From Methanomassiliicoccaceae archaeon (GTDB taxonomy: Archaea; Thermoplasmatota; Thermoplasmata; Methanomassiliicoccales; Methanomethylophilaceae): 62,578 bases of DNA. Where the stretch lies: the NCBI GenBank assembly GCA_003550345.1, contig PUJZ01000028.1, forward strand, positions 1 to 62,578, written 5' to 3'. The translations under genes were made by a program, and so were the position numbers. Below are positions 1-8,278 of this stretch, piece by piece. The notes under the pieces are model-generated. The model was not told the origin of the DNA and made no database searches. It saw nothing but the letters and a program-made list of their open reading frames with translations. Each line of letters starts with the position of its first letter. Positions within the stretch are counted from its first letter, which is position 1.

Positions 1-5
1 CCACC

Positions 6-281
6 ATGGCCATAGTCCCCGAGCTGATGCGGGCGATCGAGGACCGCCGCGACAATCCGGTGGAGTCGAGCTACACCTGCCGCCTGCTCAAGGACGAGAA
101 CCTGATGTGCAAGAAGCTCATCGAGGAGGCGGGGGAGCTTGCGCTGGCGATAAAGGACGGTGACGAGGACGCCATGGCCTGGGAGCTGGCCGACCTCATC
201 TACCACCTCATGGTCGCCGTGGTGGCCACCGGGATGCCGGTGGACAAGGCGTACGCCAAGCTCAAGGAGAGGAGGAGATGA
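6..281 (+). CDS. hisE: Phosphoribosyl-ATP pyrophosphatase HisE
   Basis: Predicted to hydrolyse phosphoribosyl-ATP to phosphoribosyl-AMP, the second step of histidine synthesis, in the cytoplasm. The 91 residues fit the all-alpha MazG-like HisE family (usually 90-110 aa): SYTCRLL at residues 22-28, the acidic metal-binding helix KKLIEEAGELALA at 36-48, and ELADLIYHL at 60-68. The ATG lies 5 bases from the window edge, so no ribosome site can be checked and the gene could begin further upstream. Its stop overlaps the next start by 4 bp (ATGA), which couples it to a PHP phosphatase that is probably a histidinol-phosphatase; that pairing supports the his assignment. Confidence 0.85.
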   Translation: MAIVPELMRAIEDRRDNPVESSYTCRLLKDENLMCKKLIEEAGELALAIKDGDEDAMAWELADLIYHLMVAVVATGMPVDKAYAKLKERRR

Positions 282-925
282 GGTACGACCTTCACGTCCA
301 CACGCTGATAAGCGACGGGGAGCTGCTGCCCGCGGAGCTGGCCGCCCGGGCGATGGTCTCAGGCCACAGCGCGGTGGCGATCACCGACCATGTGGACATG
401 ACCAACATAGACCTGGCGATAGAGCAGGCCCTGCGGGCGGCGGAGCTGGTCGATGACTACATCCGCGTCATCCCGGGGGTGGAGATAACCCATGTGCCCC
501 CGGCGAAGATGGACGGCCTGGTTGAGAGGGCGCGCCGCCTCGGCGCGGAGATAATCGTGGTGCACGGCGAGACCCTGGTCGAGCCGGTGGCCGCGGGCAC
601 CAACGCCGTGGCGGTGCGCAATCCGGAAGTGGACATACTGGCCCACCCGGGGGCCTTGAGCCTGGCCGATGCGGAGGCGGCGGCGGCCAACGGCGTGGCC
701 CTGGAGATAACCGGCCGCAAAGGACACAGCCTGGCCAACGGGCACGTCGCCCGTCTGGCGGCATCGACGGGCGCCGAGGCCCTGATCAATTCCGACGCCC
801 ATGCGCCCGGCGACCTGATGGACGCCGAGCGGGCCTGGGCGGTCGCGCTGGGCGCGGGCATGGACGAGACAGCGGCGCGGCGCGCCCTGGAGGCCTTTCC
901 GGCGGAATTGGTCCGCCGGCTCTGA
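278..925 (+). CDS. PHP-family phosphoesterase, probable histidinol-phosphatase
   Basis: Likely dephosphorylates histidinol phosphate to histidinol late in histidine synthesis. The 215 residues keep the PHP metal-binding pattern: H6 and H8 in LHVHTLISDG, D37/H38 in ITDHVD, E68 in GVEITH, H96 in VVHGET, H123 in LAHPG, and D173/H175 in NSDAHAP. These would hold two or three metal ions in a distorted TIM barrel. The start overlaps the hisE stop by 4 bp, and an AGGAGG stretch lies just before it. PHP proteins also act as other phosphoesterases, so the substrate rests on hisE linkage. RNase P protein p30 has a related barrel but normally lacks the full metal set, so it is less likely. Confidence 0.75.
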   Translation: MRYDLHVHTLISDGELLPAELAARAMVSGHSAVAITDHVDMTNIDLAIEQALRAAELVDDYIRVIPGVEITHVPPAKMDGLVERARRLGAEIIVVHGETLVEPVAAGTNAVAVRNPEVDILAHPGALSLADAEAAAANGVALEITGRKGHSLANGHVARLAASTGAEALINSDAHAPGDLMDAERAWAVALGAGMDETAARRALEAFPAELVRRL

Positions 926-928
926 TTA

Positions 929-935
929 TTTTATA
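929..935 (+). promoter_or_regulatory. TATA box for mtnP, leaderless spacing
   Basis: TTTTATA is centred 26 bp before the mtnP ATG, so the predicted transcript starts at or next to the start codon. Confidence 0.6.
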
Positions 936-957
936 CCTGCAGGCCGATTCTCATCGG

Positions 958-1737
958 ATGACATCTCGCATAGGTATAATCGGGGGGTCGGGGGTCTACG
1001 ACCCAGGTGCCTTCGACCTCGAACGCAGAGTCGAAATGGACACCCCCTACGGCAAGCCCTCGGGACCGGTCCTGGTGGGGAGGATGTACGGCGCGGAGGT
1101 CGCGTTCATCCCCCGCCACGGCGAGTCCCATGAGCATCCTCCCCACAAGGTGCCCTACCACGCCAACATCTGGGCCATGAAGGAGCTGGGCGTCGATGTG
1201 ATAATATCGCCCTGCGCGGTGGGGTCCCTGAAGGAGGAGTACCGCCCTGGAGAGCTCGTACTGGCCGACCAGTTCATCGATTTCACCAAGACCCGCGAGT
1301 ACACCTTCTTCCACGGGCCCAAGACGGTCCATATCAGCATCGCCGACCCGTTCTGCGCGGAGATAAACGCCCTCTTCCACCAGGAGGCGGAGAGGCTGGG
1401 GATCCCCACCCATCTTGGCGGGGCCTACCTATGCATCGAGGGGCCCCGCTTCTCCACCAAGGCGGAGAGCCGGATGTACCGCAACTTCGCGGAGATCATC
1501 GGCATGACGGTGGTGCCCGAGTGCCAGCTGGCCAGGGAGATGGGCATGTGCTACTGCAGCCTGGCCATGGTCACCGACTATGACGTGTGGAAGGACCACC
1601 CGGTGGAGCTCTCCATAGTCCTGAAGACCATGGGGGAGAACCTGCACAAGGTGTCGAGGCTGCTGGAGGCCGTGCTGCCCAAGCTCTCATCGAGGGAGTG
1701 CGGCTGCGCGTCCGCCGCCGAGCAGGCGGGAGTCTGA
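958..1737 (+). CDS. mtnP: S-methyl-5'-thioadenosine phosphorylase
   Basis: Phosphorolysis of methylthioadenosine to adenine and methylthioribose-1-phosphate, in polyamine and methionine salvage. The 259 residues match the trimeric PNP/MTAP class: phosphate-loop start GIIGGSGVYDP, RHGESHEHPPHKVPYHANIW near residues 53-73, CIEGPRFSTKAESRMYR near 160-176, and IGMTVVPECQLAREMGMCY, where most family members have PEAxLARE. The C-terminus carries a CGC pair like thermostable archaeal homologues with CxC motifs. The gene stands alone after the his pair and has its own TATA box. Some archaeal members prefer inosine or guanosine, so nucleoside preference is uncertain. Confidence 0.88.
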   Translation: MTSRIGIIGGSGVYDPGAFDLERRVEMDTPYGKPSGPVLVGRMYGAEVAFIPRHGESHEHPPHKVPYHANIWAMKELGVDVIISPCAVGSLKEEYRPGELVLADQFIDFTKTREYTFFHGPKTVHISIADPFCAEINALFHQEAERLGIPTHLGGAYLCIEGPRFSTKAESRMYRNFAEIIGMTVVPECQLAREMGMCYCSLAMVTDYDVWKDHPVELSIVLKTMGENLHKVSRLLEAVLPKLSSRECGCASAAEQAGV

Positions 1738-1750
1738 GCTGTGGCAGGTT

Positions 1751-4744
1751 TCAAGGCCGCCTTCGTAACGCCCACAATCCGCCCCCCACCAAGGCTAGCG
1801 CCGCCGCCATGAACCCGGCGAAGAGCATTCCGCGGGCGAGCTGGTCCTCCTCGATGGGGTCCATCTCCGCCTCCACGCCGGGCACGGCGTTCAGGTCGAG
1901 CTTCTTGAAGTACATGCCGGGCTTGTCCGCGGTCAGGGTGTACTCGCCCGCCTGGACGCTGAACACGTAACGGCCAGTCTCATTGGTGACGGCCTTCTTC
2001 ACTCCGTCGACGAGCACATCGGCTCCGGCCACAGGCATTCCGTCGGAGTCCAGCACCGCTCCGCTGACCCGCACCATGTCGCTGACCGTCAACGTGTAGT
2101 TCTGCCCCCCGATGACCCCGTGCAAGGACTCGGCCCTCAGGTGGACGTAGTAATCGCCCACATGCTCCATCCCCGGCGAGGCGGTCAGCAGGCCGTCGTC
2201 GTCCACCGCTACCGGGAATGGCGCGTCGCTGCTGAGCCACCATCCTTGCGCCGCGACCTCCACGTTGGCCTCCGCCTGGTGCTGATAGGGTGCGCCCGCC
2301 GCCGCGGTCGCCGGCGCTTCGCTGACGATCGCCGTCGCCGGAAGGATGCTGAGGTCGATCGTCTGCGTCTCGTTGAGGTTGCCCTCGACGGAGGTTGCGG
2401 TGATGTTTACCCAATAGCTCCCCGCCGCCCCTGGGGAGGGGACGCCGCTGATGTTCAGGCTGCCGTTCACCACCGCGAGGGAGAGGAATCCCGCCCCGGG
2501 GGACGCCTCCCATGACCATACCACCGATTCGTTCGCCACGGCCACGTAGCTGTAGGCGGCGGTCTCCTGCCCTTCGTTCAGCGGCGAGCTCTCGAAGCTC
2601 GGCGCCCAGGCCTTGGTCACGGTCAGGTTGAACTGCTCCCGGCCCTCGTTGCCGAGCCGGTCGGTGGCGGTGACGTTCACCTGGTAGTCGCCGGCGTCAT
2701 CGGCCTGGGGCCTTCCGATGATCGTCCCCTTGCCGTCGATCTCCAGGAAATGGGCGCCCTCGATGGCCCATTCCGCTTCCGCATCGGCCTTCACCGAGAA
2801 GAGGAAACTATCGAGCTCCCTGATGGCCTGGTCGGGTATCGCGGACAGCTTGGGCCAGAGGCTGTGCTGCAGCAGCGGGGTGCTGTTGCCCTCATCTATG
2901 GCCCATGTGGCAATGAAATCCCAGCCGACGAAGGACGTCTCCTTGCGCATGTCGCTGCTGTTCAGCCCCTCCATCCCTGAACCGTCGCCTGCCCCTGCGC
3001 CTTGCTGCGCAACGGAGGTCTCGTTGTTCCAGTATGAGGAGGCCGCCGTACCCTGGTTGTCCCCGATTAGCGCCCCCAGCGATGTCGTCCCGGTGACGCT
3101 GACGTTCGCATAGGATTCTGCAACGCTACCCTCGTTGTGCCCCAGCAGACCTCCCCCCGCCCGGTGGGCGCTGAGCTCGCCGCTAGCATGGGCTTTCGAG
3201 AGCGCGGACCCGTCGATGGATCGGCCGATGACCGCGCCCACATTGCTGTGGCCGCTGAACTCCCCGGCCACGGAGACGTTGTTGATAGAGGAGCCGTTGT
3301 AAGCCAGGCCCACCAGGCCGCCGACGTCCATGTAACCCTTGACCTTGGCCTCGCGGAGGTCGAGCCTCTCCACCGCGCCCCTCGCCTGCCCGAAGAGCGC
3401 CAACGAACCGGAGAGGGGCTGTTCGACATCGAGACCGCTTATCACGCAGCCGCCGCCGTCGAACTGGGCCGCCACATAGGGTATGTAGAGCCCTTGCTCC
3501 ATCTCCAGGTTGTGCAGCAGGCGGAAGGAGAGCCCGGGGTCATGGGCGAAGCCCAGCAGGTCGCGCATGCCCTGGACGTCCTCTATCAGGTGCGCGCCCC
3601 CCTCCCTGGCGAAATAATCGTCGACGTCCAGGGTCATGTTGTTCGCTCTCCAGTCATGGTACTGCCGCTCGAAGAGGCCGCCGAGGGTCAGCTGCTTTGC
3701 TCCGTTGATGCTCACCGCTGAGATGTTGTAGTGGGAGTTGAAGACCTCCCCGGCGTTGCTGCCGGTCAAGCCGCCGAGATGGCCCATCGTGCCCTCCACA
3801 TCCCCTGATGAGCTGCAGTTGCGGATGCTCCCCAGGTTGTGACCGGCCAGGCCTCCGACGGAGAACTTGCCGCTCGCCTTGGCGGAGGAGGCCGAGCCTT
3901 CGATCTCCCCTTGGTTCTCCCCCACCAGGCCTCCCGTCCTGCGGACGCCCTCCGCATCGCCGCTGGCCTCGGAGCCGATGATGCTGCCGTTGTTCAATCC
4001 CACCAGGCCGCCGGATGACTCCACCCCCTCCACGGATGCGGCGGAGCTGCAGTTCTGCACGCTGCCATTGTTGTATCCCACCAGGCCGCCGGTACCCACG
4101 CCGGCGCCGGATACCGCGGCGGATGAGGAGCTGTTAGATATCGAGCCGCGGTTCTCGCCCACCATCCCTCCCACGAGCCCGTATCCGCTGACCGTTCCAG
4201 AGGAATGGCTGCGCTCGATCAGCGACGGGGCGCCGGCGAGGCCTACGACGCCACCGACCCGGTCGCCCAGGGCGGAGACCTCCCCGTTGAAGCTCAGATT
4301 CTCTATCGTCCCGTTGCTTATGCCTGCCAAGGCCCCCACGGAATCTATGCCGACCACCTGCGCCGACAGCAGGCTGAGGTTGGCCGCCCGTCCCGAGGCG
4401 CCTATGGCGCTGAAGAGGCCTATGCCCTCGGCGTTCAGGTTCACACGGAGGCCGCTGATGCTGTGCCCGTCGCCTTCAATGACGCCCACGAACTCGGACC
4501 CCAGACCGATGGGGGTCCAGAGCCCGTGCCCGGAGAGGTCGATGTCGTTCACGAGGCGGTAATGGGCGCTCAGATTGTTGCGGACGTCGTCGAGCTGCGA
4601 TGCCGAACCGATAAGATACGGGTCCGCAGGCGTCCCTTCGCCCTCCAGGTCGCCCGAGCTCTGCGCATCGGTTGCGCCGAGGGGGACGAGCAGCAACGCC
4701 AGCATCAGAGATGCCGCTATCAGGGAGGACAGTTTCAACGCCAT
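1751..4744 (-). CDS. Large GLUG-repeat cell-surface protein
   Basis: A 997-aa predicted exported protein, probably envelope-anchored; no ligand can be named. In order: a signal peptide (residues 1-28, LIAASLMLALLLVPLGA core); two blocks of GLUG-type repeats (about 130-350 and 465-570) with recurring GGLVGxNxGS units expected to form a beta-helix; Ig/cadherin-like domains (about 630-880) with NVTATD and SYWVNITAT strands; a carboxypeptidase-regulatory-like domain (about 890-955, GAVLDSDGMPVAGADV); and a C-terminal membrane helix ending in LRRRP. Many NxS/T sites suggest N-glycosylation. A TATA-like GTTTATAC lies about 65 bp upstream and a GC-rich palindrome lies in the predicted leader. It is an adhesin-like candidate by architecture only. 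Confidence 0.8.
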   Translation of the reverse strand: MALKLSSLIAASLMLALLLVPLGATDAQSSGDLEGEGTPADPYLIGSASQLDDVRNNLSAHYRLVNDIDLSGHGLWTPIGLGSEFVGVIEGDGHSISGLRVNLNAEGIGLFSAIGASGRAANLSLLSAQVVGIDSVGALAGISNGTIENLSFNGEVSALGDRVGGVVGLAGAPSLIERSHSSGTVSGYGLVGGMVGENRGSISNSSSSAAVSGAGVGTGGLVGYNNGSVQNCSSAASVEGVESSGGLVGLNNGSIIGSEASGDAEGVRRTGGLVGENQGEIEGSASSAKASGKFSVGGLAGHNLGSIRNCSSSGDVEGTMGHLGGLTGSNAGEVFNSHYNISAVSINGAKQLTLGGLFERQYHDWRANNMTLDVDDYFAREGGAHLIEDVQGMRDLLGFAHDPGLSFRLLHNLEMEQGLYIPYVAAQFDGGGCVISGLDVEQPLSGSLALFGQARGAVERLDLREAKVKGYMDVGGLVGLAYNGSSINNVSVAGEFSGHSNVGAVIGRSIDGSALSKAHASGELSAHRAGGGLLGHNEGSVAESYANVSVTGTTSLGALIGDNQGTAASSYWNNETSVAQQGAGAGDGSGMEGLNSSDMRKETSFVGWDFIATWAIDEGNSTPLLQHSLWPKLSAIPDQAIRELDSFLFSVKADAEAEWAIEGAHFLEIDGKGTIIGRPQADDAGDYQVNVTATDRLGNEGREQFNLTVTKAWAPSFESSPLNEGQETAAYSYVAVANESVVWSWEASPGAGFLSLAVVNGSLNISGVPSPGAAGSYWVNITATSVEGNLNETQTIDLSILPATAIVSEAPATAAAGAPYQHQAEANVEVAAQGWWLSSDAPFPVAVDDDGLLTASPGMEHVGDYYVHLRAESLHGVIGGQNYTLTVSDMVRVSGAVLDSDGMPVAGADVLVDGVKKAVTNETGRYVFSVQAGEYTLTADKPGMYFKKLDLNAVPGVEAEMDPIEEDQLARGMLFAGFMAAALALVGGGLWALRRRP

Positions 4745-4763
4745 TTCAACCAGTTCATGCCCC

Positions 4764-4777
4764 GGTCCGACCGGACC
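4764..4777. promoter_or_regulatory. GC-rich palindrome in the leader of the GLUG protein gene
   Basis: GGTCCG-AC-CGGACC is a perfect 6-bp inverted repeat. The minus-strand TATA box (GTTTATAC, 4807-4814) puts the transcription start near 4785, so the palindrome falls about 8-21 nt into the leader. It could be an operator or an RNA hairpin; nothing here decides. Confidence 0.4.
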
Positions 4778-4914
4778 GCGCCGGCCGGCCGAAAATCGGA
4801 TTCAGGGTATAAACAATTATTCAGGGAAGCCGCTGAAAGGGCGTTCTGGGAAGCCCTCGCCGGAGCGGTCCCTTCGAATTTTAAAATGGCCCATAGAATC
4901 CGCCACGGAGAGAC

Positions 4915-4937
4915 TCCGGGGGGAACGTGCCCCCGGA
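4915..4937 (-). terminator. Hairpin just downstream of gcvH
   Basis: An 8-bp stem (TCCGGGGG/CCCCCGGA) with a 7-nt loop begins 5 bp after the gcvH stop on the minus strand. No U-run follows directly, so it may be a processing or stability hairpin instead of a true terminator. Confidence 0.35.
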
Positions 4938-4941
4938 CGCC

Positions 4942-5328
4942 TCATTCCTCCAGAAGCTTGGCGTAGGAGGAGTGGTCCATCAGGGCCTCCATCTCTCCAG
5001 GGTCGGAGAGCTGGATATCCACCAGCCACCCGGCCTCGTAAGGGGAGCGGTTCATGAGCTCAGGGTTCGCCTCGAGCTCAGGGTTCGCCTCGAGAACCTC
5101 GCCGCTCAGCGGGGAGTGGATCGGCTCGACCGTCTTGACGCTCTCCAATGCGCCGATCTCGTCGCCTTTGGCCACCTCGCGGCCGGCCTCAGGGACCTCC
5201 ACGAAGACTATGTCGCCGAGTTCGTGCTGCGCATGGTCTGTTATGCCCAGACGGACCCTGCCTCCCCCCATGTCCTGGACCCATTCATGGGACTCGGTGT
5301 ATAGCAGTCCTTCCCTGACCTCGTCCAT
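4942..5328 (-). CDS. gcvH: Glycine cleavage system H protein
   Basis: Lipoyl carrier that shuttles the aminomethyl group between P, T and L proteins, or acts as a general lipoate carrier. The lipoylated lysine is in GALESVKTVEPIHSPLSGEV. The 128-aa form starting MDEVREGLLYTESHEWV is chosen because GAGGT lies 7 nt before that ATG; the in-frame ATG 33 bp upstream adds an unconserved MLSFIRSRGSK tail. Odd point: residues LEANPE are encoded twice by a perfect 18-bp tandem repeat, yet from recalled family sequences the region needs no gap. No other glycine cleavage genes are in this window, so partners are unknown. Confidence 0.9.
   Translation of the reverse strand: MDEVREGLLYTESHEWVQDMGGGRVRLGITDHAQHELGDIVFVEVPEAGREVAKGDEIGALESVKTVEPIHSPLSGEVLEANPELEANPELMNRSPYEAGWLVDIQLSDPGEMEALMDHSSYAKLLEE
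5056..5091 (-). repeat. Perfect 18-bp tandem duplication inside gcvH
   Basis: Two identical 18-bp units abut (5056-5073 and 5074-5091), each encoding LEANPE on the minus strand. They fall just after the lipoyl lysine segment, at the surface turn preceding the conserved PELxN motif. Confidence 0.9.
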
Positions 5329-5410
5329 CTTCGAACCTCTAGACCGGATAAAACTAAGCACTAGATAAAGTCGTCTGTGGAATCGTCGGCCGGGCCATGC
5401 TGCTGCATGC

Positions 5411-5462
5411 TATAAATAGTAAGAAGCGTTAAGCAGCCAGAGGGCCTGCCCCGGCAGGCCCT
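5411..5462 (+). promoter_or_regulatory. TATA box followed by a 10-bp leader hairpin before the Cys-cluster gene
   Basis: TATAAATA (5411-5418) predicts transcription from about 5440. The next bases, 5441-5462, form a perfect 10-bp inverted repeat, AGGGCCTGCC-CC-GGCAGGCCCT, ending 12 nt before the ATG with GGAG in between. The mRNA would therefore open with a stable hairpin next to its ribosome site. Confidence 0.55.
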
Positions 5463-5474
5463 GCAGGACCGGAG

Positions 5475-6044
5475 ATGCCTGTAAGATACCGAGACAGATA
5501 CCTCATCGACGGCGAAGGCCCCCTCGCTCCCGAGCTGCTCAATGACCTGGACCTCGCCTACGAGGTGGCCGCGCGCGTCAACCAGATGGTGCCTTGCGAG
5601 GGCTGCGGAACATGCTGCCACCAGAGCCGCATACTCATTCTTGATGGAGAGGCGGAGGCGATCGCCGCCACGCTCGGCATGGACCTGGAGAGTTTCATGA
5701 GGGGGCACCTGCGACGCGAGGGCGATGAATGGTTCTTCAGCATCACCTCCCCCTGCGCCTTCCTCGGCGAAGACCGCCGCTGCCGCATCCACGCCGACAA
5801 GCCGCAGATCTGCCGCGACGCCCCCTTCCTCAACACCCAGTTCATAGGGGCGGTGCTCTACCTCCTGCAGAGCCAGCGTCAGGGCCTCATCCTCCCGATG
5901 CTGGGCACCTTCATCATGGGGGACAGCCCCTGCTCGATCAAGGCGGCGGCGTTGGTCAGCGAGGAGATCGCCCTTCTGCTCCATCGGGAGGGCGGCGACA
6001 ACGGAGGGCCAGGCAAGCTGCTTCGCTCTCAGGAGACGGCTTGA
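5475..6044 (+). CDS. YkgJ-type cysteine-cluster protein
   Basis: A 189-aa soluble protein of the Zn/Fe-chelating YkgJ (CxxCxxCC) family; no reaction is established. CEGCGTCCHQS near residues 41-51 supplies three or four metal ligands; CAFLGEDRRCRIHADKPQICR near 94-114 gives the second set, ending in the family's CR..P motif. A hydrophobic ILPMLGTFIMGDSPC follows. The ATG has GGAG directly in front, with a strong leader hairpin before it. Both neighbours are probably transcribed separately: gcvH is divergent and hypF has its own TATA box. A role in metal-cluster maturation would be inference from the cysteines alone. Confidence 0.75.
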   Translation: MPVRYRDRYLIDGEGPLAPELLNDLDLAYEVAARVNQMVPCEGCGTCCHQSRILILDGEAEAIAATLGMDLESFMRGHLRREGDEWFFSITSPCAFLGEDRRCRIHADKPQICRDAPFLNTQFIGAVLYLLQSQRQGLILPMLGTFIMGDSPCSIKAAALVSEEIALLLHREGGDNGGPGKLLRSQETA

Positions 6045-6070
6045 CGCTGGCTAGCTGATTAGGTCGCAAA

Positions 6071-6080
6071 ATAATATATA
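6071..6080 (+). promoter_or_regulatory. TATA box for hypF
   Basis: ATAATATATA is centred about 28 bp before the ATG at 6104 and only 17 bp before the in-frame GTG at 6092, so it favours the ATG as the start of a leaderless message. Confidence 0.6.
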
Positions 6081-6103
6081 ATCATCCCACGGTGATTCTG
6101 GGG

Positions 6104-8278
6104 ATGAGGCTGGTCCTCCACGGGGTAGTCCAAGGGGTGGGATTCCGTCCCACCGTGCACCGCATCGCCACAGACATGGGTCTTGACGGCTGGGTGCGCA
6201 ACGACGGAGGACGGGTGGTGGTGGAGGTCGACAGCGGGCACCAGGACCTCTTGCGGAGGATCATGGAGGAATTGCCTCCGCTGGCCTCGGTCGAGTCGGT
6301 GGAGGTCTCCGATGACGTCTACCGCGGCCCTGAGGGCTTCAGCATCATGCCGTCCGCCGCCGGGTCGAAGGGGGCCGGCATACCGGTGGACACCGCGGTC
6401 TGCCCCTCCTGCCTGGAGGAGATGGCCGACCCTCATGACCGCCGTTGCGGCTATCCTTTCACCAGCTGCACCGATTGCGGGCCGCGCTTCACCCTCATCG
6501 CCGACCTGCCCTACGACCGGGCCGCCACCGCCCTCGAACCCTTCCCCCCTTGCGAGGACTGCGTCCGCGAGTACGCCGCTCCGGGGGACCGCCGTTTCCA
6601 TCATCAGACGGTCTGCTGCCCCCGTTGCGGGCCGCGCTACCGGCTCGTCCATAACGATGAGGAGCATCTGGACCGCCCGGTGCAGAGGTTCGCCTCCCTT
6701 CTGCGCTCGGGGAGCATAGGTGTGGCTAAAAGCTGGGGAGGCATGCATATCTGCTCCACCCTTGACTCCCTCCCCCGGCTGCGGGAATGGTACCGGCGGG
6801 AGGAGAAGCCGTTCGCGGTCATGGTCAAGGACCTTGATGCGATGATGCGCCACGCCGAACCTTCGCAGGCCGAGCTCGAGGCCCTTGTCTCAGCCCAGAG
6901 GCCCATAGTCCTGGTGCCGAAAAGGCCAGGGAGCGCCCTGGACCCGGCCTCTCCCGGACTGGACAACGTGGGCCTCTTCCTACCCTACGCGGGCATGCAG
7001 CACCTGCTCTTCCAGGAGCTGGGCGAGGACGCGCTGGTGATGACCTCCGCCAACGTCCCCGGCGAGCCGATGATGCTCGACGACGGCAACGTGATGTCCC
7101 TGGGCGCGGACGCTTACCTGCTGCACGACCAGGAGATCCTCAACCGCGCTGACGACTCTGTGCTGAGGGTGTACGACGGCCATCCGATGTTCATACGCCG
7201 CTCCCGCGGCCACACCCCGGCGTGGATGCCCGCCCCCGGCGAAGGCTCGGTGCTCGCCCTGGGGGCGCAGGAGAACATCGCCGGCGCCGTCGCCCACGGC
7301 GGGAGGATGTACAGCACCCAGCACATCGGGGACGCCGACCATGTCGGCGTGCTCGAATACCTCGACGGTTCCCTCGCCCATATGCGGCGGCTGCTGGACA
7401 TGGAGAGCGTGGACGCCGTGGCCATGGACATGCACCCCGGATACAGCAACCGGCGGCTGGGCAGGAGGCTGGCGGAGGAGCACGGGGTCGAGCCCCTGGA
7501 GGTGCAGCACCATTGGGCCCACGCCGCCTCTCTGCTGGTGGACGGCCAGGTGGATGCGGCGGCGGTCCTCGCCCTCGACGGCAGCGGCTACGGCGACGAC
7601 GGCAAGGCCTGGGGCGGGGAGGTCCTGCTCAGCAGCCTGGACGGCTACCGCCGGGTGGGCCATCTGCGGCCCTTCCCCCTTCTCGGCGGGGAGAAGGCGG
7701 TGCGGGACGTCCGCCGCCTCTGCTACGCCATCGACAGCATGACCGGAAGGGAGAACCTCATGTTCGGGGACAAGGACTCCCGCATCTTGGACATCATGAT
7801 GGGGAACAGCGTGGAGACCAGCTCCATGGGCAGGGTCATGGACGCCCTCGCCTGCTACCTCGGCGTCTGCGAGCGACGCAGCTACGACGGGGAGCCGGCG
7901 ATGAAGCTGGAGAGCCTCCTGAACCGGGGCATGAGGGCCCAGGGCTTCGGCGTCACCGTGAGCGGCGGGGTCATCGACAGCGTCTCCCTGGTGGCGGCGG
8001 TGATGGAGAGCGCCCTGCGCCCCGAGGACAAAGCTTATACCGTCGTATCATGCCTGATTGATTCCATGGTGGACTTGGCGGTAGACGCCGCCCAGCGGGA
8101 GGGCCTGGAGCATGTGGGCATAAGCGGAGGGGTCTCCTACAACTCCGCCGTCTGCGACATGGCCCGGCGCCGGGTCGAAGGGCGGGGCATGAGATTCCTG
8201 CGACACCGGCATGTTCCCAACGGCGACGGAGGCGTTGCCATCGGCCAGGCGGCCATCGCCTTGAGGGGGTCGGTATGA
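6104..8278 (+). CDS. hypF: Carbamoyltransferase HypF, [NiFe]-hydrogenase maturation
   Basis: Transfers a carbamoyl group from carbamoyl phosphate to HypE, the precursor of the cyanide ligands of [NiFe]-hydrogenases. Domain order in 724 aa: acylphosphatase (about 1-85, VVQGVGFRP), two zinc fingers (about 100-185, each CxxC-x18-CxxC, starting CPSC and CEDC), a YrdC/Sua5-like domain (about 190-380, with KSWGGMHICSTL), and a Kae1-like C-terminal domain (HHWAHAASLL, LDGSGYGDDGKAWGGE, ISGGVSYNSAVCD). Length matches full HypF (about 750). No other hyp gene is nearby, so the maturation set is dispersed. Its stop overlaps the next ATG by 4 bp. Confidence 0.95.
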   Translation: MRLVLHGVVQGVGFRPTVHRIATDMGLDGWVRNDGGRVVVEVDSGHQDLLRRIMEELPPLASVESVEVSDDVYRGPEGFSIMPSAAGSKGAGIPVDTAVCPSCLEEMADPHDRRCGYPFTSCTDCGPRFTLIADLPYDRAATALEPFPPCEDCVREYAAPGDRRFHHQTVCCPRCGPRYRLVHNDEEHLDRPVQRFASLLRSGSIGVAKSWGGMHICSTLDSLPRLREWYRREEKPFAVMVKDLDAMMRHAEPSQAELEALVSAQRPIVLVPKRPGSALDPASPGLDNVGLFLPYAGMQHLLFQELGEDALVMTSANVPGEPMMLDDGNVMSLGADAYLLHDQEILNRADDSVLRVYDGHPMFIRRSRGHTPAWMPAPGEGSVLALGAQENIAGAVAHGGRMYSTQHIGDADHVGVLEYLDGSLAHMRRLLDMESVDAVAMDMHPGYSNRRLGRRLAEEHGVEPLEVQHHWAHAASLLVDGQVDAAAVLALDGSGYGDDGKAWGGEVLLSSLDGYRRVGHLRPFPLLGGEKAVRDVRRLCYAIDSMTGRENLMFGDKDSRILDIMMGNSVETSSMGRVMDALACYLGVCERRSYDGEPAMKLESLLNRGMRAQGFGVTVSGGVIDSVSLVAAVMESALRPEDKAYTVVSCLIDSMVDLAVDAAQREGLEHVGISGGVSYNSAVCDMARRRVEGRGMRFLRHRHVPNGDGGVAIGQAAIALRGSV

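Noticed and set aside
5329-5361. Upstream ATG of gcvH
   Set aside because: The extra 11 residues are not part of H proteins and GAGGT is placed for the downstream ATG.
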